From Paracoccus sp. IB05 (lineage in GTDB: Bacteria > Pseudomonadota > Alphaproteobacteria > Rhodobacterales > Rhodobacteraceae): DNA of 53,802 nucleotides. Under the pieces are notes generated by a model. That model did no database searches, was not told the DNA's origin, and saw nothing but the letters and a program-made list of their open reading frames with translations. Each line of letters begins with the position of its first letter. Position 1 is the first letter of the stretch. Below, piece by piece: positions 17,285-26,037 of this stretch. The position numbers were made by a program, and so were the translations under genes. Location: assembly GCF_016405985.1 (NCBI RefSeq), contig NZ_JAEFCF010000037.1:1-53802 (forward strand), given 5' to 3'.

Positions 17285-17833
17285 TCATAAGGTTCGTAGA
17301 TTATCGATAACAAAGTCGGCACGCTGCTCGACCCCCACCAGCGGGAGCTTGACTATCTGATAGCCAAGCCTGCTGTAAGTCTCTGCCATAACCTTGGCGG
17401 TCGCCTCGGCCTCTTGCCTGCCCTGTTTGCGCTCAGTGTCCTGCGTGAAGATGGCGTCCCAATACGGGGCGAGGAAAACCCGCTTATTGTAAGGGTAGGT
17501 TTTGGCCGCCGCTTCGAAATGAGCAGGCACAGGTAGCCCGCAGAGTGTGAGATAACCAACAACATCCGGTATTCCACGATCCATAAGGACAGGCTCATCA
17601 CTTTGAAGAGCGTCCTGATAGGAACGCAACTCCCAGCCCAACATGAGTTCGGCGAAGAGTGCGCGATCCGCCCAAGGCAAAGCTTTACCGCCGATCTTGA
17701 TCTGGTCTCGAATGATCGCCCTGCCGGCCTCGGGCATGGTGCGTAAGCCACGCTGTGCCATGGCATCGATCAGACTGCTTTTGCCGGAACCGGGACCACC
17801 AGTCACGACGATCATGTGTTCAGCATTTGTCAT
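17285..17833 (-). CDS. Small P-loop ATPase (AAA_28 type)
   Basis: A 182-residue predicted NTPase with Walker A VVTGGPGSGKSSL near the N terminus and LMDRGIPDVVGYL as the Walker B-like segment. Family members look like nucleotide or small-molecule kinases, but substrates are unknown. Length is normal. It directly follows the LysE gene: the LysE stop ends at 17834 and the ATG begins at 17833. The two are therefore probably co-transcribed. Confidence 0.8.
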   Translation of the reverse strand: MTNAEHMIVVTGGPGSGKSSLIDAMAQRGLRTMPEAGRAIIRDQIKIGGKALPWADRALFAELMLGWELRSYQDALQSDEPVLMDRGIPDVVGYLTLCGLPVPAHFEAAAKTYPYNKRVFLAPYWDAIFTQDTERKQGRQEAEATAKVMAETYSRLGYQIVKLPLVGVEQRADFVIDNLRTL

Positions 17834-18469
17834 CTATGCCACGAAGATCGGATAGAGTGAGACAACCAGCAGCGTTGCCATGGTGAGATTGAAGGCGCGC
17901 AGCTTCATAGGCTCCGTAAGAAGCCGGCGGAGGCCGACACCGAACGCCGCCCAGATGCCGACGCAGGGCGCGTTGATCACTGCCATCAGCAGCGCAGCTG
18001 CGGCCACGGACGACAGCGAGGGGGAACCCGGAAGATAAGTGGCGACGGCACCGAGCGCCATGACCCATGCCTTGGGGTTGAACCATTGGAACGCAGCAGC
18101 GCCAATGAAGCCCAAGGGTCTGGCAGCCGATCTTTCTGCATCCTCCGGTGCTGCGGCCCCGGCGATCTTCCATGCCAGATACAGAAGATAGGCGCCGCCT
18201 ACCCACCGCAGGACGATGTTGAGCATGGGATACGCCTCGAAAATCACTCCAAGGCCCATCCCGATGATGACGACCATCGCGGCGAAACCAATGCTGATGC
18301 CCGCAATATGTGGCAATGTCCGCCGAATGCCGAAATTAACACCGGATGCGAGCACCATCATGTTGTTCGGTCCGGGCGTGACCGATGTTACGGCTGTGTA
18401 GAGACACAGCGCCAGAAATGCTTGCAAGCCGAACAAGTTGGGCGCGGTTAATTGTGAAACATCTGTCAT
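17834..18469 (-). CDS. LysE/RhtB-family amino-acid exporter
   Basis: A 211-residue inner-membrane exporter of amino acids or related metabolites. The family signature TSVTPGPNNMMVLASG lies in the first third, and about six hydrophobic segments are visible (for example GISIGFAAMVVIIGMGLG and a segment beginning VAAAALLMAVINA). FQWFNPKAWVMALGAV is the second conserved block. Its substrate cannot be told from sequence. It stands downstream of a TetR gene on the same strand, 95 bases away, and is followed immediately by the small ATPase. Confidence 0.88.
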   Translation of the reverse strand: MTDVSQLTAPNLFGLQAFLALCLYTAVTSVTPGPNNMMVLASGVNFGIRRTLPHIAGISIGFAAMVVIIGMGLGVIFEAYPMLNIVLRWVGGAYLLYLAWKIAGAAAPEDAERSAARPLGFIGAAAFQWFNPKAWVMALGAVATYLPGSPSLSSVAAAALLMAVINAPCVGIWAAFGVGLRRLLTEPMKLRAFNLTMATLLVVSLYPIFVA

Positions 18470-18563
18470 GACTTGACGCGATCCGCGACGTCAAAAGGAA
18501 GTTTTTGGCGCGACTGGCACCAATGCTTCGACCGGCCGCCATCCTCCATTTTCATGATCCGCC

Positions 18564-19163
18564 TCATTGTTGAGGCTTCAGAAATCGGCCGACCATGGTC
18601 GTGATCAATTTGCGGCTCTCCTCGAAGTCAAGGTCCGCTGTCATCAACGGCAGCATCGGCGCGGCATCAAGGACCGCCACCAAAACCGCGCTCGTGTGCT
18701 TTGGATCAAGACCGGAATCGACTTCGCCACGTGCCTGGCCGGCTGTCAGCGCTTCTGTCAGCAATGTTCGAACACCATCGGTGTTCTCTTTGAGGATGGC
18801 TCTGATTCTTTCGTTGCGTCCCGCTTCTGCCAACAACTCGAACAGAATGCGGCAATGACCGAGATCATCCCACCCCTTCATGCTCCACAATTCCGATAGC
18901 AGAACAGTTGCCGTCTGTTCGCCTTCAGGGTGGCCGCTGAAATGGCTGTGGAGGCTGGCAAGGTAATCATCCGCCATCTGCTCAATGATCGCGTCCTTGC
19001 TAGGGAAGTAGTGATAGAGGTGGCCGGGGCTCATTGCCGCCTCTTTGCAGATCATCGAAATCGACGCGCCTTGCAGACCATGGCGCAGGAAGCACCGATG
19101 TGCCGCTGCGAGAATCTCCTGCCGTCTGCCTTCATGCTGCTCGGGAACGCGCTTGCGGACCAT
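18564..19163 (-). CDS. TetR-family repressor
   Basis: A 199-residue regulator with an N-terminal helix-turn-helix (GASISMICKEAAMSPGHLYHYF, positions about 33-55) and a helical ligand-binding C-terminal domain. It is divergent from the DoxX-MFS genes, and operator-like inverted repeats lie in the gap, so it most likely represses that pair and itself. The ligand is unknown; a drug or other toxic small molecule is plausible given the MFS transporter. Confidence 0.88.
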   Translation of the reverse strand: MVRKRVPEQHEGRRQEILAAAHRCFLRHGLQGASISMICKEAAMSPGHLYHYFPSKDAIIEQMADDYLASLHSHFSGHPEGEQTATVLLSELWSMKGWDDLGHCRILFELLAEAGRNERIRAILKENTDGVRTLLTEALTAGQARGEVDSGLDPKHTSAVLVAVLDAAPMLPLMTADLDFEESRKLITTMVGRFLKPQQ

Positions 19164-19181
19164 GGGACCTCCATAAAGATA

Positions 19182-19238
19182 GAATGATCGCTCTAATATA
19201 TCTTGACCGCACGCCGATCATAACTAGAGTGAGCATTC
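19182..19238. promoter_or_regulatory. Candidate TetR operators between tetR-like gene and doxX
   Basis: GAATGATCGCTCTA (19182-19195) and TAGAGTGAGCATTC (19225-19238) are an imperfect inverted pair, 12 of 14 positions complementary. The first copy is itself close to a palindrome centred on GATC (TAGAATGATCGCTCTA, 19180-19195), the usual shape of TetR operators. The pair spans the AT-rich promoter region (AATATATCTTGAC) of the divergent genes. Confidence 0.6.
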
Positions 19239-19313
19239 AATCTATGTCGGAACGGCTGGTGAGTCCAGTCCTATGCTGCCTCAGCCGGTCCGATTTCCAA
19301 GGTGCGAGGCCAC

Positions 19314-19676
19314 ATGAACAGACCCCTTCCGATCATAGCGACCAGCCTGGCTTGGCTACTGGCGGCTTTCTTTCTCTTCGGCGCTTACGGCAACATCTTC
19401 ATCTCAGAGGAAAATGCGGCGGCCTATGTGGCTTGGGGTTACCCCGACTGGTTCCATTACATCACCGCCATTCTCGAGCTGGCCGCTGGGCTGTTGCTGA
19501 TTCGCGCTGGCTCGCGGCCCTATGGAGCCGGGCTTGGGGCGATAGTGATGGCTGCCGCGTCTCTCACAACACTGGTGAACGCCGATTACGGCCATGCAGT
19601 CGCTCCCAGCATTGTCCTGCTCGTCTCGCTGGTCGTGCTGGGCCTGTCCTTGGCCGTCCGGCGCGCAGCCGACTGA
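19314..19676 (+). CDS. DoxX-like membrane protein
   Basis: A 120-residue protein with four hydrophobic segments (IIATSLAWLLAAFFLFGAYG, YITAILELAAGLLLI, GLGAIVMAAASLTTLV and IVLLVSLVVLGLSLAV), which is the DoxX/SURF4-like fold. The biochemical role of most DoxX proteins is not settled. ATG at 19314 is preferred to the upstream GTG at 19302. It is the first gene of the divergent unit facing the TetR gene and lies 25 bases before the MFS gene, so the two are likely one operon. Confidence 0.75.
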   Translation: MNRPLPIIATSLAWLLAAFFLFGAYGNIFISEENAAAYVAWGYPDWFHYITAILELAAGLLLIRAGSRPYGAGLGAIVMAAASLTTLVNADYGHAVAPSIVLLVSLVVLGLSLAVRRAAD

Positions 19677-19701
19677 ACCTTCCCCTTTCGGAGAATCCCC
19701 G

Positions 19702-21123
19702 ATGAATAGCTCACCTACTCCGGCCGGTTCGGCCGATCCCGCAAATGCGCCTGCGGCGCATCTGGACGGATGGTCCGATCTTCTGTCCGGCCGCCACCTC
19801 GCCATTGTTCTGGTCATGGCAAGCGGCGTGCTGCTCTATGCCATGAACCTCTATTTCACCGCCGCACTGATGCCCTCCATCGTCGCGGATATTGGCGGGC
19901 AGCAATATTATGCGTGGGTGACGACTGCGTTCGTTATCTCGGCAATCGTAGCCTCGCTGTTTGTCAGCCGTATCCTCGACTGGAAGGGGCCGGCGCTTGC
20001 CTATGTTACGGCGTTCGTCGTCTTCGCGCTCGGCGCAGCGGCCAATGCCGCCAGCCCAACGATGGAACTGCTGATCGTCGGTCGCGTCGTGCAAGGACTG
20101 GGCGGCGGTTTGCTGGCAGGGCTTGGCTACGCGGTGATCCGTGCCGCACTCCCCGAACGCCATTGGGCGCGAGCAACCGGCGTCGTGTCAGCCATGTGGG
20201 GCTTGGGAACGCTGTTCGGGCCGGCCCTTGGCGGTGTGTTCGCGGAACTCGGACTCTGGCGCTGGTCCTACGGTGCGCTTGCGGTGGTTTCGCTGCTGTT
20301 TGGAATCATCGCTCAGCGCGCGTTCGGCCGCATGGCCGGCTCGGGGCATCGTTCGCCTGTTCCCGTTGCCTCTCTCATTCCGCTTGTCCTTGCCACCATC
20401 GCTATCAGCCTCAGCGCCATCGTGCCGATAGGCTGGCCGACGCTGGCAATGGTCGGGATCGGTCTAGTGCTGCTCTGGCTGTTCGTCGTCGTGGAGCGGC
20501 GGGCAAAAGAGACCATCCTTCCGCACATCACCTATCGGCGCGGCAACTCCCTGAAATGGGTCTATCTCACGGTTGCTGCCTTGAGCGCGGGCGTGATGGT
20601 GGAGAACTTCATTCCGCTGTTCGGCCAACAATTGGCTGGCCTCTCCCCGCTGATCGCAGGATTTCTCGGCGCGGTTCTCTCGTTGGCGTGGGTCATCGCT
20701 CAGCTTTTCGTGGTGTCGGTCAAGAGTGAGAGCGGCCGCCGCCGGGCTATCCGCGTCGGCCCATTGCTGCTGACGGCCGGGCTGATCGGATATGGGCTTC
20801 TACAGGTCGCCGGTGCCGATATTGCGATGGTGCTGATTTGGGCGGCCGTCCTCGCATTCGCTGGCATCGGCATCGGACTGGCATGGCCGCTGCTCGGTGT
20901 GGCCGCGATGAGCAGTACCCACGACTCCGCCGAAGGGGGTAAGGCTGCCGCTGCGATCACCATCACACAACTTATTGCTTTCTCGATCACCTCTGCGCTC
21001 GCCGGCACGCTGATGGCGGCAGGCGGGGAATCTGCGGTGGATTCCGCTCGCTATGTTACGCTCGGCATCGCGCTTCTTACCCTGTTAGGCATCTTCGCCG
21101 CTGGCGTGGCAACGAAAAAGTAG
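19702..21123 (+). CDS. MFS transporter (drug-efflux type)
   Basis: A 473-residue major facilitator with 12-14 hydrophobic segments. Motif A-like sequence SRILDWKGPALAYV follows the second segment, and GRVVQGLGGGLLAGLGYAVI followed by ATGVVSAMWGLGTLFGPALG matches the motif C region of proton-drug antiporters. The ATG at 19702 has GGAG upstream and starts a short polar leader before the first helix; a longer in-frame start at 19594 would run through doxX and is rejected. Location after a TetR-controlled promoter supports inducible efflux; the substrate is unknown. Confidence 0.85.
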   Translation: MNSSPTPAGSADPANAPAAHLDGWSDLLSGRHLAIVLVMASGVLLYAMNLYFTAALMPSIVADIGGQQYYAWVTTAFVISAIVASLFVSRILDWKGPALAYVTAFVVFALGAAANAASPTMELLIVGRVVQGLGGGLLAGLGYAVIRAALPERHWARATGVVSAMWGLGTLFGPALGGVFAELGLWRWSYGALAVVSLLFGIIAQRAFGRMAGSGHRSPVPVASLIPLVLATIAISLSAIVPIGWPTLAMVGIGLVLLWLFVVVERRAKETILPHITYRRGNSLKWVYLTVAALSAGVMVENFIPLFGQQLAGLSPLIAGFLGAVLSLAWVIAQLFVVSVKSESGRRRAIRVGPLLLTAGLIGYGLLQVAGADIAMVLIWAAVLAFAGIGIGLAWPLLGVAAMSSTHDSAEGGKAAAAITITQLIAFSITSALAGTLMAAGGESAVDSARYVTLGIALLTLLGIFAAGVATKK

Positions 21124-21132
21124 CCTGCCACC

Positions 21133-22098
21133 ATGCGACGGCGGCGTCTGAAAAATGCGCATCCGGATAGATCGTCTCAAATTCTCGGCGGTCGCATTCC
21201 CCTCGCGTCACTGATTCAGACGCTTGCCGTCGCCGAACATCTGAACTTCCGCCACGCCGCCAATGCGCTCGGCGTAGCGCAATCCAGCGTCAGCGCCCGC
21301 GTGAAGGCGCTGGAGGAAGACCTTGGCATCCTTCTGTTCGAGCGTCACGCACGCGGCGTCAGGCTGACCGAGGCAGGACGCCTTTTCGTCGAGCGGATAG
21401 CTGCCGGCGTCGATCATCTTGACCATGCGGTGAAGACAGCAGGCATGGCAGCGACAGGGAAATGTGGTCGCATCCGTATCGGCATCCATGCCCTGATCCC
21501 CGGCAGCTTCCTCGCCGAGCTGATCGCGCAGTATCGCAAAACCCATCCCGGCATCGAGGTCGAGATGAACGAAGGCACGGCCCGCGATGCGGTCATCCAG
21601 CTTCGCGCCGACCGGCTGGATGTGGTGTTCGTCGCGGGCAAGCTTGAATTGCCCGACTGCCATACCCGCCCGATCTGGACCGAACCGCTGGTGGCGGTGC
21701 TGCCGGAACAGCATCGTCTTGCCGGGCAATCGGCAATTACATGGGCCGATCTGGTGGGCGAGACCTTTCTCGTCCGCCATGGCGGCACTGGCCCGCAGGT
21801 TCATGACCACATTATGCTGCGCTTCGCCGGACGCTGGCCTGCGCCGCCAATCCTGCGTTTCGACGTAGGGCGCGGCATGCTGCTGTCCATGGTTGGGCAG
21901 GGCTTCGGCATCACCATCGTCGGGGCAGCCACGGCACTGCTGCCGACGACCGGCATCGCCTTCCGATCGTTATCCGACGAGCTGGAGCCGGTTGCCTTTA
22001 CCGCCGTCTGGTCGCCGTTCAACCGCAGCACCGCGCTTCACAATCTGCTGTCGCTCGCCAGCGAAATGGGACGATCGGTTCGGGCGGACCGATTTTAG
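21133..22098 (+). CDS. LysR-family transcriptional regulator
   Basis: A 321-residue LysR protein. The winged helix-turn-helix is at about residues 25-85 (HLNFRHAANALGVAQSSVSA, then RVKALEEDLGILLFERHARG), followed by the substrate-binding domain (GRIRIGIHALIPGSFLAELI and so on). The first 20 residues are unusually basic and precede the normal start of such proteins, so an internal start is possible. It lies 9 bases after the MFS gene and may be co-transcribed, which is less common than divergent placement for LysR genes. The effector is unknown. Confidence 0.87.
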   Translation: MRRRRLKNAHPDRSSQILGGRIPLASLIQTLAVAEHLNFRHAANALGVAQSSVSARVKALEEDLGILLFERHARGVRLTEAGRLFVERIAAGVDHLDHAVKTAGMAATGKCGRIRIGIHALIPGSFLAELIAQYRKTHPGIEVEMNEGTARDAVIQLRADRLDVVFVAGKLELPDCHTRPIWTEPLVAVLPEQHRLAGQSAITWADLVGETFLVRHGGTGPQVHDHIMLRFAGRWPAPPILRFDVGRGMLLSMVGQGFGITIVGAATALLPTTGIAFRSLSDELEPVAFTAVWSPFNRSTALHNLLSLASEMGRSVRADRF

Positions 22099-22175
22099 CC
22101 GCGATTCGATCCGGTCAGCCAGCATAGACCGAGCGACGTGCAGGGTGCTCGGCATCGTGGCCCCTGGGTAGAGGG

Positions 22176-22964
22176 CTATGAGAGTGGTATTGCGCCCGGC
22201 CAGTAGAAGGCATCATCGGTCGGACGCGGGCCGAAGATGGCCTGACCGACGCGCACCACATCCGCACCTTCCTCGATGGCCAGTTCGTAATCACCCGACA
22301 TGCCCATGGACAGCCTGGTCAGCCCCGGATGGACAGCCAGCGCGCGGTCACGCAACTCGCGCAGCAGGCGGAAGCACGGCCGCACCCGCTCGGCGTCGGA
22401 GCTGAAGACCGCCAGCGTCATAAGCCCTTGTGGCTTGAGGCGCGGATAGTCGACCAGTCGCTCGACGAAGGGCAGAAAATCATCGGGATGCAGGCCGAAT
22501 TTGCTCTCCTCGCCCGAGGTGTTGACCTGCACGAAGACATCGAGGTTGCGCTCCAGCGCGTCAAGGCGGCGGTTCAGTTCCTCGGCCAGCCGGATACTGT
22601 CCAGCGCATGGAACTCGGACGCGAAACGAACAAGGTATTTCACCTTGTTGGTCTGAAGGTGGCCGATGATGTTCCAGCGGATCGCCAGATCGGCCAGCGC
22701 AGCCTGCTTGTCACGCGCCTCCTGCAACTTGTTCTCGCCGAAATCGGTGATCCCGGCGGTGAAGGCGAAACGCAGGATATGGGCCGGAACCGTCTTGGTG
22801 ACGGGCAGCAGGCGCACCGCATCGGCGCTGCGACCGCTGCGCAGGCTGGCGGCTGCGATGCGCTCCTGAACATTTTTCAAATTGGCGGCGAAGCGACTGG
22901 CGGGATCGTCGCCGAAGCGGGCGATGTCCTTTGGCGAAAGATCCGGCATCGGGGTGGCGGTCAT
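22176..22964 (-). CDS. yggS: PLP homeostasis protein, YggS/PROSC family
   Basis: A 262-residue pyridoxal-phosphate-binding protein that has no known enzyme reaction and keeps free PLP and amino-acid pools in balance. The PLP lysine is in LLPVTKTVPA; other family blocks are GENKLQEARDK, WNIIGHLQTNK, VQVNTSGEESKFG, LMTLAVFSS and MGMSGDYELAI with the terminal VRVGQAIFG. It is 26 bases downstream of glyA on the same strand. A PLP-balancing protein beside a PLP enzyme, a MocR regulator and pdxY makes a coherent vitamin B6 cluster. Confidence 0.9.
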   Translation of the reverse strand: MTATPMPDLSPKDIARFGDDPASRFAANLKNVQERIAAASLRSGRSADAVRLLPVTKTVPAHILRFAFTAGITDFGENKLQEARDKQAALADLAIRWNIIGHLQTNKVKYLVRFASEFHALDSIRLAEELNRRLDALERNLDVFVQVNTSGEESKFGLHPDDFLPFVERLVDYPRLKPQGLMTLAVFSSDAERVRPCFRLLRELRDRALAVHPGLTRLSMGMSGDYELAIEEGADVVRVGQAIFGPRPTDDAFYWPGAIPLS

Positions 22965-22990
22965 TTAAGTGCTGGCCTCACTCATGCTGT

Positions 22991-24295
22991 TCAATATGGC
23001 AGCGGAAAACGCGCGACCAGTTGGCGCACACGGCCGGCGATCTGCCCGCGCTCGGAATCGAGCGTTCCTGCGCGTACGCCGTGAAGCGTATCGAGGATCA
23101 GGGATGCGATTTGGCGATACTCATCGGGACCAAAACCGCGCGAGGTGCCGGCAGCGCTTCCCACACGGATGCCGGAGGTCACCATCGGCTTTTCCGGATC
23201 GAAGGGAATGGCATTCTTGTTGAGCGTGATGCCGACCGACTCCAGCGCCTTCTCGGCGATATTGCCGGTCACACCCAGAGGACGCAGATCGACGACAGCG
23301 AGATGGCAATCGGTGCCGCCTGTGGTGATTGCCAGACCACCCTGGATCAGGACTTCCGCAAGTGTGCGGCAGTTCTCGACCACGCGTTGCGTATAAATCT
23401 TGAAGGATGGTTGCAGGGCTTCGCCGAAAGCCACCGCCTTGGCCGCGATCACATGCATGAGCGGGCCGCCCTGAAGGCCGGGAAACACCGCAGAGTCGAT
23501 CTTTTTCGCGATCCCGGCATCATTGGTCAGAACGAAGCCGCCACGCGGGCCCCTCAGCGTCTTGTGCGTGGTGGACGTGACAATATCGGCATGGGGCATT
23601 GGCGAAGGATAGGCGCCACCAGCGACCAGCCCCGCGAAATGGGCCATGTCGACCATCAGGATGGCGCCGACATCGTCAGCGATCTCACGGAACCGTGCGA
23701 AGTCGAGTTCGCGCGGATAGGCTGACCCGCCGACGATCAGCAGCTTGGGGCGGTGTTCGCGTGCCGCTTCTGCGACCCGGTCCATGTTGATGAGGTGGCT
23801 GTCGGGCTCTACGCCATAGCTCGCCACGTTGAACCATCGCCCCGATATGTTGACCGGCGCTCCATGGGTGAGATGCCCGCCGGCCTTCAGGTCGAGACCG
23901 AGGATCGTGTCGCCGGGATTGAGGAGCGCGAGGAATACCGCCTGATTGGCCTGGCTGCCCGAATGCGGCTGCACATTGGCATGGGCGCTGCCGAAAAGCT
24001 GCTTCAGCCGCTCGATGGCGAGGTCTTCCACCACATCGACATTGGCACAGCCGCCATAATAGCGCCGGTGCGGATAGCCTTCGGCATATTTGTTCGTGAG
24101 GATCGAACCTTGCGCTTCCAAGACGCCGGGGCTGACGAAGTTCTCCGAGGCTATCAGTTCGATGCAATTACGCTGGCGGTTCTGTTCATCAGCAATAGCG
24201 GCGAATACCGGACTATCTCCACCCGACAGACTGATGCTTCCAACACTTCCTTCGGCAAGGGGCTGGCTCGGGGCGTAGGCTGTCGATGTTGCCAT
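22991..24295 (-). CDS. glyA: Serine hydroxymethyltransferase
   Basis: A 434-residue PLP enzyme that interconverts serine and glycine and loads one-carbon units on tetrahydrofolate. The PLP lysine is in [13 protein letters not shown] (about residue 243). [38 protein letters not shown] and [10 protein letters not shown] are diagnostic. A strong AAGGAG precedes the ATG at 24295. It is probably an accessory copy on this replicon, with the housekeeping gene elsewhere. The N-terminal 25 residues are longer than in the E. coli enzyme. It is followed by yggS, and its upstream region holds an inverted motif also found in front of benE. Confidence 0.95.
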   Translation of the reverse strand: MATSTAYAPSQPLAEGSVGSISLSGGDSPVFAAIADEQNRQRNCIELIASENFVSPGVLEAQGSILTNKYAEGYPHRRYYGGCANVDVVEDLAIERLKQLFGSAHANVQPHSGSQANQAVFLALLNPGDTILGLDLKAGGHLTHGAPVNISGRWFNVASYGVEPDSHLINMDRVAEAAREHRPKLLIVGGSAYPRELDFARFREIADDVGAILMVDMAHFAGLVAGGAYPSPMPHADIVTSTTHKTLRGPRGGFVLTNDAGIAKKIDSAVFPGLQGGPLMHVIAAKAVAFGEALQPSFKIYTQRVVENCRTLAEVLIQGGLAITTGGTDCHLAVVDLRPLGVTGNIAEKALESVGITLNKNAIPFDPEKPMVTSGIRVGSAAGTSRGFGPDEYRQIASLILDTLHGVRAGTLDSERGQIAGRVRQLVARFPLPY

Positions 24296-24380
24296 CGCTG
24301 ATCTCCTTCAAGGTTCAGGCAGGGAGCGGCTCACCACATGGGCATCATGCGGAAGCCGGTTTGCCGGTCCCTATCACGAA

Positions 24381-24428
24381 AGTGGTCTGATATTCCCATC
24401 CACTTATGGGATCATATCCAGACCATTT
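24381..24428. promoter_or_regulatory. Inverted TGGTCTG motif upstream of glyA
   Basis: TGGTCTGATAT (24383-24393) and its mirror ATATCCAGACCA (24414-24425) bracket the segment TCCCA ... TGGGA, forming an extended inverted repeat. The same TGGTCTGAT core appears in front of the MocR and benE genes. MocR/PdxR regulators bind such repeats, so this is a candidate operator for glyA-yggS. Confidence 0.55.
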
Positions 24429-25920
24429 AGGTAGGCATCCTCACCGACTGGAGTGCGTTCGCCAGTTTTCTGACTGCAACCTCAAGCTCCGCCGGCGTGT
24501 ATGCGGCAAAGCCCATCAGGAAACCGGCCTTGCCGCCGCCCGTGGCATGTAGCGGCGACAGTCCCAACAACTCCACGCCGACACGGCGCGCGGCATCCAC
24601 GGCCACGCGCTCGGGAATGTCGCAGGTCAGAACGCAGGGCATCTGCAAACCACCGATAGGAACACGAGGTTCGACAAAATCGGAAAGGTGTTTGCGGACC
24701 AAGCTAGAAAGCGCATCAAGCCGTTGCGCATAGATGCCGCGCATAGCCCGCACATGCGCGCCGAAATGCCCGCCTTCCATGAAACGTGCGAGAGTAAGTT
24801 GCGCTATGGACGCGGTGTGACCATCAAGCAGCGTGCGTGCGACCGTCATCGGCTTGACCAGTTGCGGCGGCAGCACGAGATAGCCGATCCGCAAGCCCGG
24901 AAAGAGCGACTTGGTGAAGGTGCCGATGTAGATGGTCCGATCATGCGGATCGAGGCCCTGAACGCAGGCGGTGGGCTTACCCGCATAATGGAACTCGCTG
25001 TCGTAATCGTCCTCGATGATCCATGCCTGATGCCGGGCCGCCCATTCGATCAGCGCAAGCCGACGATCCAGCGCTAGCGTCACACCGGTCGGGAACTGGT
25101 GTGAAGGTGTAAGGAAAACGGACTTCGCCCGACGCGGGTCGTCGATGATCGGCTCAACGACGATGCCCTGTCGGTCCACACGAACGGGTACGCATTCCAG
25201 CCCCGCCGCGTCGAACGCCTTACGTGCGCCGTAATAGGCCGGGTCTTCGATGAAGATGCGATCACCGGGATCAAGCAGCATGTTCGCGCAGAGCGTCAAT
25301 GCCTGTTGCGAACTGGTCAGCACCAGCACGCGGTCGGCCGTGGCGCGCGCCCCGCGTTCGAGATTCACATAGTCGGCGATAGCCCGGCGCAGCGGCTCAG
25401 CCCCCTGCGGATCGCCATGCAGCAGCGCCAACGTGCCGGTTTCCTTCAACACCTGTCGTTCCAGCCGTTCCCAAAGCGGGAGGGGAAAGCTGCGCGTATC
25501 CGGCACTCCGGGTGCGAAGGGGCGCGGCATGAGTATCTCACGCACACCACCACTGCGGAACGTAGCGTCGCCGCGCTTACTAAGGTTTGGCGCTTGGTTG
25601 CGCATGAGAGCGTCGCGCTTGGAGCGCCGATGTCCGGGTGCGAACTCCGTCATTTCCGCCACGAAGCTGCCGCTGCCGACGCGCCGTTCAATGAAGCCCT
25701 CGGCATGAAGCTGCGCATAGGCGGATTCTATCGTGTCGCGCGAAACGCCCAGCGACGCCGCAAGCGCGCGAGAGGCTGGGAGCGCCTTTCCGGGGCCAAT
25801 CGCGCCGTCAAGGATCAGTTGCCGGATCGCCCGCTGTATCCGCGCATGGAGCGGCATCGCCGAATGGGCAGGATGGGCGAGCCATGCCTTCACGGATTCG
25901 AGCTGTGAGTGCTTGAACAA
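24427..25920 (-). CDS. MocR/PdxR-type regulator (GntR helix-turn-helix fused to aminotransferase fold)
   Basis: A 497-residue protein. Residues 20-90 are a GntR winged helix (IQRAIRQLILDGAIGPGKAL, then LAASLGVSRDTIESAYAQL), and residues 130-490 are a class I aminotransferase fold with the PLP lysine in GTFTKSLFPGLRIG (about residue 335). Such proteins sense PLP, and PdxR members activate pyridoxal salvage genes. The start is read as TTG at 25920, after AGAGGA, since no ATG fits; a GTG at 25893 is an alternative. It is divergent from benE-pdxY and lies between two sets of the TGGTCTG motif, which supports control of both arms. Confidence 0.9.
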   Translation of the reverse strand: MFKHSQLESVKAWLAHPAHSAMPLHARIQRAIRQLILDGAIGPGKALPASRALAASLGVSRDTIESAYAQLHAEGFIERRVGSGSFVAEMTEFAPGHRRSKRDALMRNQAPNLSKRGDATFRSGGVREILMPRPFAPGVPDTRSFPLPLWERLERQVLKETGTLALLHGDPQGAEPLRRAIADYVNLERGARATADRVLVLTSSQQALTLCANMLLDPGDRIFIEDPAYYGARKAFDAAGLECVPVRVDRQGIVVEPIIDDPRRAKSVFLTPSHQFPTGVTLALDRRLALIEWAARHQAWIIEDDYDSEFHYAGKPTACVQGLDPHDRTIYIGTFTKSLFPGLRIGYLVLPPQLVKPMTVARTLLDGHTASIAQLTLARFMEGGHFGAHVRAMRGIYAQRLDALSSLVRKHLSDFVEPRVPIGGLQMPCVLTCDIPERVAVDAARRVGVELLGLSPLHATGGGKAGFLMGFAAYTPAELEVAVRKLANALQSVRMPT

Positions 25921-25966
25921 ATGGTCTGATCCTCTGGAAATAATTGGCGGGGAACATCAGGCCATT
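25919..25966. promoter_or_regulatory. Inverted TGGTCTGAT motif between mocR-like gene and benE
   Basis: AATGGTCTGAT (25920-25930) and ATCAGGCCATT (25956-25966) are inverted copies with one mismatch. The first overlaps the start region of the MocR-type gene and the pair stands 70-110 bases before benE, so it could serve both autoregulation and activation of benE-pdxY. It shares its core with the repeat upstream of glyA. Confidence 0.6.
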
Positions 25967-26037
25967 GACCGGCTAAATGTCAAGGCATGTTCGCGGCCTC
26001 GTGCCCTGTCGCCCTGCCTTGGAGAATTTTCGGAACC

